From: Sediminibacterium sp.
GTDB lineage: Bacteria > Bacteroidota > Bacteroidia > B-17B0 > Aurantibacillaceae
Length of the DNA stretch: 64,000 nucleotides
Direction of reading: 5' to 3'
Assembly (NCBI GenBank): GCA_030054095.1
Contig: JASGCO010000001.1
Coordinates: forward strand, 148,831 to 212,830
Below, one piece after another: positions 58,086 through 64,000 of this stretch. Position numbers and translations under genes: made by a program. Within the stretch, counting starts at the first letter, position 1. Each line of letters opens with the position of its first letter. A model generated the notes under the pieces. It was not told the DNA's origin and made no database searches. It saw only the letters and a list, made by a program, of their open reading frames with translations.

Positions 58086-58213
58086 GCGGATTAAATTAAA
58101 CGTTCCCTTGAAGTTCGGCTTTTTAGTCGTACAAAAAGAAAAACGAATGTTATAAAGAATTAACAGAATTATTAACGGTACACCGCTCCATTTACGGTTT
58201 CAAAACACATACC

Positions 58214-58669
58214 TTGTCTAAAGAAACCGGGCATTCATATAAAACCCTAGGATACTCCGGTAAATTGTGTTATATTGTTTATGTGAAAGAAGAATTAAGT
58301 TTCTGTACCATTTCAAAAGAAGGTAATACCATTGTATTACGCTATAAGGAAAAGCATGTGGATATTGCTGCCTGTTATGAGTTTTTGGAATGGTGTCAGA
58401 AAAATATTCCCGGCGAAAAATACCCGATGCTGAATATTCTTCATCCCAATAATACTTTTACAGAAGATGCCAAAAAATTTTCAGCTAATGAAGGCGTTTC
58501 CTATTCTATCTCTGAAGCATTTGTTTTAAATAATGGTATGCTAAAGATTTTAGGCAATTTCTACCTGCGCTTTAACCGTCCCAAGGTGCCAACCCGTTTA
58601 TTTTCAAATGAAGAGGAAGCTCGTAAATGGTTGGACACATTTGCCTATGCTCCGAAACAAACTGTTTAA
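58214..58669 (+). CDS. Conserved small protein, function unknown
   Basis: 151 residues with a TTG start at 58214; no ATG lies earlier in frame. The sequence is cytoplasmic in type, starting SKETGHSYKTLGYSGKLCYI, with FLEWCQKNIPGEKYPMLNIL and a C-terminal FSNEEEARKWLDTFAY. The pattern of short strands with a C-terminal LF..EEEA..WL is reminiscent of STAS/SpoIIAA-like proteins, but I cannot assign it. It is divergent from the double Ddl and convergent with the hexapeptide protein. Confidence 0.6.
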   Translation: MSKETGHSYKTLGYSGKLCYIVYVKEELSFCTISKEGNTIVLRYKEKHVDIAACYEFLEWCQKNIPGEKYPMLNILHPNNTFTEDAKKFSANEGVSYSISEAFVLNNGMLKILGNFYLRFNRPKVPTRLFSNEEEARKWLDTFAYAPKQTV

Positions 58670-58685
58670 ATTCTGCTCCCTGATT

Positions 58686-59303
58686 CTAATTCTTATTTCC
58701 TCTTTTACTTTTTTCAGATGCCCATGTTTTATAAACATCCTGTTGCTTAGGTAAATAAGCCGGCATGCGACGCAATGGCTCGCAGGGTTTCAGACTTCTG
58801 TAACAATCAGCCGGCAATTGCTGATACAGCTTTGTGCCTTTTGTTTTCCACGCTATCATTTCATCACTCACGTCTTTCACTATTTTAGCGGGATTACCTA
58901 CAACCACTTTCCGTTCAGGTATTTCCATATCCGCAGGCACAAAACATAAAGCACCTATTATGCAATTATCGCCTATTACCACATTGTCCATTACCACACT
59001 GTTCATCCCTACCAACACATTTTTACCAATTATGGCACCATGAATAACAGCCCCGTGCCCAATGTGAGCGCCTTCCTTCAATAAAACAGTTGTTCCCGGA
59101 AACATGTGTATCGTACAGTTTTCCTGAACATTACATCCATCCTCAATAATGATTTGTCCCCAATCGCCACGAATGGCGGCACCGGGCCCTATATACACAT
59201 CACGACCAATACTAACATTGCCGGTTACCGTTGCGTTAGGGTGAATAAACGCTGACCGGTGTATTACTGGTTTATAACCATCAAATTCAAAAATGTTTGC
59301 CAT
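58686..59303 (-). CDS. Gamma-carbonic-anhydrase-like hexapeptide protein
   Basis: 205 residues from ATG 59303; a longer frame to 59369 adds an implausible Cys-rich start. Left-handed beta-helix repeats occur throughout (VTGNVSIGRDVYIGPGAAIR, GKNVLVGMNSVVMDNVVIGD). The three metal-binding His positions are in ENCTIHMF and HIGHGAVIHG. GNPAKIVKDV and EMIAWKTKGTKLYQQLPADC are typical of the PaaY/CaiE branch. It could be a zinc carbonic anhydrase or a thioesterase-type paralogue; both are known for this fold. It is head-to-head with the acyltransferase gene. Confidence 0.88.
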   Translation of the reverse strand: MANIFEFDGYKPVIHRSAFIHPNATVTGNVSIGRDVYIGPGAAIRGDWGQIIIEDGCNVQENCTIHMFPGTTVLLKEGAHIGHGAVIHGAIIGKNVLVGMNSVVMDNVVIGDNCIIGALCFVPADMEIPERKVVVGNPAKIVKDVSDEMIAWKTKGTKLYQQLPADCYRSLKPCEPLRRMPAYLPKQQDVYKTWASEKSKRGNKN

Positions 59304-59363
59304 AGCAGATAAGAAAGCGCTAAAAGTACAACAAAATTTATTAGTATATTTACACTTATATCT

Positions 59364-60308
59364 ATGCAAAACATTATTGACGCGGTTAGTAAAGAGGCAT
59401 TACTGGATGAATTAACCAGAGAACGCTATGTAAGGAAAACCAATAATGGGAATAATGAAATTTACATTATTACTCATCACAACTCGCCAAACGTGATGCG
59501 TGAAATAGGACGTTTGCGTGAAGTCACGTTTCGCCATGCCGGTGGGGGAACCGGAAAATCGATTGATATTGACGAGTTTGACATCAGTAGCCATCCTTAC
59601 CAGCAGTTACTGGTCTGGAATCCGGCCGACAAAGAAATTGTAGGAGCTTACCGGTTTATATTGTGCAAAGATGCTGAATACATAGATGGCAAAGTACAAT
59701 TAGCAACTACTGAACTTTTTCATTTTGGAGAGGCGTTTTACAAACAGTACTTACCCAAAACCATTGAACTGGGGCGTAGTTTTATCCAGCCCCAATACCA
59801 GCCTAGTGAACAATTCAGAAAGGGGCTCTTTAGCTTAGATAACCTTTGGGACGGACTCGGCGCCATTGTAGTGGATAATCCTTCACAAAATTACTTTTTC
59901 GGAAAAGTTACCATGTACACCGATTTTAATGTTCAGGCCAGAGATCTCATTCTGTCGTTCATGAAACATTACTTCCCTGATCCGGATCAGCTGGTGACTC
60001 CTATTCACTCTGTTAACCTGCAAACCGATATCCATCCTTTTCTGGAAAGCTTAAAAGGTCTCGATTATAAACAAGGGCATACTATTCTTAACAAGCAGGT
60101 ACGTGCTTTGGGCGAAAACATTCCGCCTTTGGTAAATGCCTACATGAACCTGAGTAGTACAATGCGTACATTTGGAACAGCTATTAATCCTGGTTTTGGC
60201 GGAGTAGAAGAAACCGGACTGATGGTTACTATACCCGATATATACGAAAGTAAAAAAGAACGCCATCTGAATTCTTACATTGCTGAAAAAACCCAATTGG
60301 TTAAATAA
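59364..60308 (+). CDS. GNAT-type acyltransferase of the OlsB/hemolysin-like family
   Basis: 314 residues. Core: NVMREIGRLREVTFRHAGGG, IDIDEFDISSHPYQQLLVWN, IVGAYRFILC, then KTIELGRSFIQPQYQ, which is the signature of acyl-ACP-dependent N-acyltransferases such as OlsB/GlsB that make amino lipids. The remaining helices include a region around DNLWDGLGAIVVDNP. In Bacteroidota these enzymes can make glycine or ornithine lipids. The partner O-acyltransferase is not in the window, so the product is not fixed. It ends 1 base before ysxC. Confidence 0.8.
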   Translation: MQNIIDAVSKEALLDELTRERYVRKTNNGNNEIYIITHHNSPNVMREIGRLREVTFRHAGGGTGKSIDIDEFDISSHPYQQLLVWNPADKEIVGAYRFILCKDAEYIDGKVQLATTELFHFGEAFYKQYLPKTIELGRSFIQPQYQPSEQFRKGLFSLDNLWDGLGAIVVDNPSQNYFFGKVTMYTDFNVQARDLILSFMKHYFPDPDQLVTPIHSVNLQTDIHPFLESLKGLDYKQGHTILNKQVRALGENIPPLVNAYMNLSSTMRTFGTAINPGFGGVEETGLMVTIPDIYESKKERHLNSYIAEKTQLVK

Positions 60309-60309
60309 C

Positions 60310-60915
60310 TTGATTATACGAAAAGCTATATTTCATAAAAGTTCAGGGCATTTTAAAGATTGTCCTAAACCCACATTACCCGAATATGCCTTTATCGGGC
60401 GTAGTAACGTTGGTAAATCCTCTTTAATTAACATGTTGTGTAACAACAACAAATTAGCGCATACGTCCGCTTCTCCGGGTAAAACTAAGATCATAAATCA
60501 CTTCCTGATCAATGACAACTGGTACCTTGTAGATTTGCCGGGCTACGGGTACGCTAAAACCAGCAAAACCAACAGAGAAGGTTTTGCTACGCTTATCATT
60601 GATTACGTTACCAAGCGCGATAACCTTATTTGCCTGTTTGTTCTTATTGACAGCCGGCTGCCACTGCAACAAATTGATCTTGAATTTATGACCTGGCTGG
60701 GCGAAAAAAACATTCCGTTTAGTATCGTTTATACCAAAGCCGACAAAAACTCTAAAAACGAGCTGAACCGGAACATTAATGCTATTGAAAAAGAGCTCGG
60801 TAAGGTCTGGGAGGAACTCCCCAATACGTTCATTACTTCTGCCGAAAAACGCAGTGGGAAAGAAGAATTGCTCGATTTTATTCAGGCACACTTTTCGCAA
60901 TTTACCCTTTCCTGA
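60310..60915 (+). CDS. ysxC: Ribosome-biogenesis GTPase YsxC/EngB
   Basis: 201 residues from the TTG at 60310, one base after the previous stop; a longer frame begins inside the upstream gene. GTPase motifs: GRSNVGKSS (G1), DLPGYGYAK (G3), TKAD (G4), TSAEKR (G5). The start IIRKAIFHKSS matches the family's N-terminal strand. It is essential for 50S subunit assembly in many bacteria. The small gene downstream follows after 2 bases and looks co-transcribed. Confidence 0.95.
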   Translation: MIIRKAIFHKSSGHFKDCPKPTLPEYAFIGRSNVGKSSLINMLCNNNKLAHTSASPGKTKIINHFLINDNWYLVDLPGYGYAKTSKTNREGFATLIIDYVTKRDNLICLFVLIDSRLPLQQIDLEFMTWLGEKNIPFSIVYTKADKNSKNELNRNINAIEKELGKVWEELPNTFITSAEKRSGKEELLDFIQAHFSQFTLS

Positions 60916-60917
60916 TT

Positions 60918-61247
60918 ATGCAGAGTGATTGGCAGATTCTACAAACTAATCTAAAAGAACGCTTTGGAAATGAACTCGATTACGATGCTATTCTTTTATT
61001 AATAGGGCTTCAGGAATTGGGCAAACCCTTTAAACGTTATAAAAAGGATCAAAAAATCGAGATCATGCACATTGCCGTTTGTACTTTACTGGAACCTTAT
61101 GGTTTTTATGAATTCCAGGGAAAAGACGAAGATGGGTGGCCGCACTGGAAACTCAACGAAAGTTTACCACACCTAGATAGTAAACAACAAAACAAACTCA
61201 TTACGGAGGCCATTATAGACTACTTTAAACGGGAAGAGTTTATCTGA
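60918..61247 (+). CDS. Conserved small protein downstream of ysxC, unknown function
   Basis: 109 residues, all-helical, no signal. LKERFGNELDYDAILLLIGLQELG and KIEIMHIAVCTLLEPYGFYE are likely conserved cores. The same arrangement with ysxC occurs in other Bacteroidota as far as I recall. No function can be assigned. Confidence 0.7.
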   Translation: MQSDWQILQTNLKERFGNELDYDAILLLIGLQELGKPFKRYKKDQKIEIMHIAVCTLLEPYGFYEFQGKDEDGWPHWKLNESLPHLDSKQQNKLITEAIIDYFKREEFI

Positions 61248-61327
61248 TCTAGTTTCGTTTGTTATCTAACTAATTTTATGGTTTTTACTTTCGCAAGTGG
61301 CATTTGTAATGTAACTTTACCTCTATT

Positions 61328-62278
61328 ATGTCAGCCATTCTTGAAATTAATCAGGTAAGCAAACGTTACGCCAATCATCAGGCGCTTAACAATGTAAGCC
61401 TTTCTGTGCCCGATCAGTGTATTTTTGGATTGCTCGGCCCCAATGGAGCCGGAAAAACCTCACTGATACGCATCATTAATCAGATTACCGGTCCGGATAC
61501 GGGCAACATTTTATTTAACGGTGAGCCCCTGCAACCCAGGCACGTTGAACAAATAGGTTATCTGCCGGAAGAAAGAGGTCTGTATAAAAAAATGACCGTT
61601 GGCGATCAGGTGTTGTATCTGGCACAGCTAAAAGGGCTTTCTAAAAATGATGCTAAACAACGACTTAAATTGTGGTTTGAGAAATTTGAGATGCAAAGTT
61701 GGTGGAACAAAAAAATAGAAGAACTAAGCAAAGGGATGCAACAGAAAGTACAGTTTATTGTTACTGTTATCCATGAACCCCGGCTTTTGATTCTGGATGA
61801 ACCTTTCAGCGGGTTCGATCCTATTAATGCCCAGCTGATCAAAAACGAAATTCTGGAACTCCGGAAAAAAGGAAGTACCATTATTTTCAGTACACATAAC
61901 ATGGGCAGCGTGGAAGAGATTTGTGACAATATCGCGCTCATTCATAAATCACAAAAAATACTGGACGGAACCGTTAAAGACATTCGTCAGCAATTTAAAA
62001 ACCATGTTTACAAGATAAGTTTTAAAGGTAATGTAATGGGGTTTACCAATGCGCTTTGGACAGGAGCTGAAGTACTGGAAAAACAAACGGAAGACGAGGT
62101 GCATACCTTTACACTTAAAATTGCAAAAGGTGTAACTACCAGTCAGTTATTACAAGCTGTGTTACCAGTATGCGAAATACAAGGTTTTCAGGAAATTCTG
62201 CCAAGCATGAACGATATTTTTATACAGAAAGTAAGTAACGACGAAACCATAGGCACTGCCAGTAATTATACAGAATAG
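61328..62278 (+). CDS. ABC transporter ATP-binding protein (NatA-like)
   Basis: 316 residues. Walker A GPNGAGKTS (about 38-46), Q-loop region GYLPEERGLYKKM, signature LSKGMQQK (variant of LSGGQ), Walker B LLILDEPFSGFDP, H-loop STHNM. The C-terminal about 90 residues form a separate domain usual in DrrA/NatA exporters. Paired with the permease 11 bases downstream, it powers efflux, as in the NatAB sodium exporters. Confidence 0.92.
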   Translation: MSAILEINQVSKRYANHQALNNVSLSVPDQCIFGLLGPNGAGKTSLIRIINQITGPDTGNILFNGEPLQPRHVEQIGYLPEERGLYKKMTVGDQVLYLAQLKGLSKNDAKQRLKLWFEKFEMQSWWNKKIEELSKGMQQKVQFIVTVIHEPRLLILDEPFSGFDPINAQLIKNEILELRKKGSTIIFSTHNMGSVEEICDNIALIHKSQKILDGTVKDIRQQFKNHVYKISFKGNVMGFTNALWTGAEVLEKQTEDEVHTFTLKIAKGVTTSQLLQAVLPVCEIQGFQEILPSMNDIFIQKVSNDETIGTASNYTE

Positions 62279-62289
62279 ACATTTTACTC

Positions 62290-63624
62290 ATGAGCAAATT
62301 AGGATTAATCATACGCCGCGAAATTTTATTTAAGCTAAAAAATAAAACCTTTATTATTATGACCCTGCTTACCCCGCTTTTAATTGTAGGGGGAATGGGC
62401 TTAATGATTTATCTGGCTAAAAGCGATAAAACAGAACAAAAGATACTCGTACTCGATAATTCACTATTATTCAAAAATACGCTACAAGGCAACAACTACA
62501 TATCGTTTACGTTTTCAGATATGTCCATTGAACAGGCTCAAGCCAAACTTCCCAAATCAGATTACACTGGTATTCTTTATGTACCCAAACTGGAAACGGG
62601 TGGCATTCTTGGTGCTGTGCGCCTTCTCTATAAAAAAGCACCGGGAATGGCGTTTGAAGAGTACATCAAAAATCAAATGGAGAAAATCTATTACGAAGAC
62701 AAACTTCGTGCTAATAACATTGATCCTACTGTTATTAATAATGCCCGGCAAAGTGTAAAACTTATTGGCACCAAAGTAGATGAGAATGGAAACGTTAAAC
62801 AACAATCAAACCTTGGCATATTTGGTTTTGTTACAGGCTTATTGATGTTCATGTTCATTTTGCTATATGGCATGATGGTGTTCAGAAGCGTTATGGAAGA
62901 AAAAACGAACCGGATTGTTGAAGTTATTATTTCATCCGTAAAACCGTTCGAGTTAATGATGGGTAAAATTATCGGTGTGGCTATTCTTGGCATTATTCAG
63001 TTTGCATCCATTGCCATCATTTCTACCCTTTTAACTACTATACTTTCAGGGATATTCTTAAAAGACATACAACTAAAAAAAGAAAAATTCGACGCGCAAC
63101 AGGAACTGGTTAAAAAAATTGGCACGAATGCCAACCTCTCTGCACTGGAAAACCTGCAGGACAACAAAGAAGTATTTGATGTACTGGATCAGTTAAGTAA
63201 GGTAAATTTTGTAGAAGCCGGCATTTGTTTTGTACTGTTCTTTATCGGCGGCTACCTGTTTTATTCCTCTATTCTGGCCGCCATAGGCAGCGCTGTGGAT
63301 TCAGAAGCCGACTCGCAGCAATTTATGACACCAGTAATGATTCCATTAATGATTGGTTACTTCATGGCCGCCAAAATAATGATGTCGCCCGAAACCACAT
63401 CGGTTATCTGGGGCTCCATGATTCCTTTTACATCCCCTATTGTTATGATGGCGCGTTTACCATTTGGTGTACCTTTGTGGCAAATTGTACTTTCATTGAG
63501 TATTCTGTACACATCGTTTATTGGTACCACATGGTTGGCGGCTAAAATTTACCGTACCGGCATTTTAATGTATGGTAAAAAAGTAACCTGGAAAGAATTG
63601 GGCAAATGGCTATTTTATAAATAG
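62290..63624 (+). CDS. ABC exporter permease (NatB-like)
   Basis: 444 residues. The first membrane helix is at about 22-42 (IIMTLLTPLLIVGGMGLMI), followed by an extracytoplasmic domain of about 130 residues. Five or more helices follow from about 175 to 435, with MMVFRSVMEEKTNRIVEVII, the conserved motif of ABC2-type permeases, and FIGGYLFYSSILAAIGSAVD. It forms the membrane part with the NatA-like ATPase. Likely exported substrates are Na+ or small amphiphilic compounds; the actual one is unknown. Confidence 0.9.
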   Translation: MSKLGLIIRREILFKLKNKTFIIMTLLTPLLIVGGMGLMIYLAKSDKTEQKILVLDNSLLFKNTLQGNNYISFTFSDMSIEQAQAKLPKSDYTGILYVPKLETGGILGAVRLLYKKAPGMAFEEYIKNQMEKIYYEDKLRANNIDPTVINNARQSVKLIGTKVDENGNVKQQSNLGIFGFVTGLLMFMFILLYGMMVFRSVMEEKTNRIVEVIISSVKPFELMMGKIIGVAILGIIQFASIAIISTLLTTILSGIFLKDIQLKKEKFDAQQELVKKIGTNANLSALENLQDNKEVFDVLDQLSKVNFVEAGICFVLFFIGGYLFYSSILAAIGSAVDSEADSQQFMTPVMIPLMIGYFMAAKIMMSPETTSVIWGSMIPFTSPIVMMARLPFGVPLWQIVLSLSILYTSFIGTTWLAAKIYRTGILMYGKKVTWKELGKWLFYK

Positions 63625-63679
63625 TCGTTAATTCTTACCTTTACGCCGCCATTATAACCACATTTTAACACAACCCGTT

Positions 63680-64000
63680 TTGGATTTACGCGATAATATC
63701 CTCAAAGTATCATTCCCCTTAAAACAGAATGAAGAAGATCCTTTCATTTTTTGGTTCAGACAAAACCGCTTTATAACCATTCACGTTGTATTTACGCCCG
63801 TAAAACGGAAGCACCACTTTGAAATAAATTTTGGCGTTTTACACAATAATCAACTAAGGGTATTACAAAAAACAAACGCAAACAAAGCGTTACGAACTTT
63901 CAATACGGTTGTTATCGCCATTCTGATCTTTCTTGATCGCAATCCCGAAGCCGCACTTATTTTTAGTGCCAGCGATAAAAAAAGGGCCCGCTTCTACCAA
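63680..64000 (+). CDS. DUF6934-like protein, N-terminal fragment (cut by window edge)
   Basis: 107 codons, TTG start, open to base 64000. It contains TFNTVVIAILIFLDRNPEAA and LIFSASDKKRARFYQ, matching the 'IF.GS...R.RLYQ' pattern of DUF6934-type small proteins that occur widely in Bacteroidota, often in accessory regions. The rest is beyond the edge. Confidence 0.6.
   Translation, partial: MDLRDNILKVSFPLKQNEEDPFIFWFRQNRFITIHVVFTPVKRKHHFEINFGVLHNNQLRVLQKTNANKALRTFNTVVIAILIFLDRNPEAALIFSASDKKRARFYQ

Overview
The window is a chromosomal segment from a member of the Bacteroidota. Evidence: type IX secretion (T9SS) cargo with C-terminal sorting domains, a PorT-like T9SS barrel, a TonB receptor paired with a DUF4249 lipoprotein, a PUR/DUF3276 protein, an F-type ATPase operon without the beta and epsilon genes, a DAHP synthase with C-terminal chorismate mutase, and several TAnnTTTG promoter boxes. 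Intergenic DNA is AT-rich, apart from two GC-rich islands. I see no tRNA, rRNA, CRISPR array, transposase or integrase. The genus cannot be told from this sequence alone.

Layout. 1-3.5 kb: a minus-strand operon of a DNRLRE/SprB-like surface protein, a Skp/OmpH-like protein, a lipoprotein and the N-terminus of an Rhs/SpvB-like protein that runs off the left edge. 3.9-9 kb: a secreted protein, a zinc-ribbon membrane protein, and a TonB receptor/DUF4249 pair. 9-12.7 kb: lpdA, two lipoproteins and an aminotransferase. 12.8-17.5 kb (plus): a DEAD/DEAH helicase, then a tail-specific protease coupled to a helical secreted protein. 17.7-18.3 kb: a small protein with an eCIS-cargo-like N-terminus. 18.4-20 kb: a metallo-beta-lactamase-fold/alpha-beta hydrolase fusion. 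20.3-25.4 kb: atpBEFHAG. 25.8-28.3 kb: a GNAT enzyme and dxs.

28.6-30.8 kb holds a 731-residue DUF4157 protein, the clearest candidate for an extracellular contractile injection system (eCIS) effector. It is followed by tag, a tandem pair of Ala/Ser/Thr-rich helical proteins and a membrane-anchored GH18 protein. 34.8-41.3 kb (minus): AraC regulator, FAD oxidoreductase, porT, GH16 hydrolase and lepA. 41.6-45 kb: T9SS cargo genes, one split by a single-base frameshift. 45.6-48.8 kb (plus): DAHP synthase/chorismate mutase and a radical-SAM pair linked to DNA metabolism. 49.2-52.3 kb: a 1018-residue T9SS type B adhesin-like protein with internal repeats. 52.8-58.1 kb: a lipoprotein, the PUR protein, a PolX-like protein with a degraded polymerase site, and a double D-Ala-D-Ala ligase. 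58.2-64 kb: small conserved proteins, a gamma-carbonic-anhydrase-like protein, an acyltransferase-like GNAT protein, ysxC, a NatA/NatB-type ABC exporter and the start of a DUF6934-like gene.

Most of the window is core metabolism plus T9SS-dependent surface biology. The accessory parts that stand out are the Rhs operon at the left edge and two loci encoding proteins that share an RF(T/S)DNR N-terminal signature. No eCIS structural genes are present in the window, so those two would be cargo encoded away from the machine.
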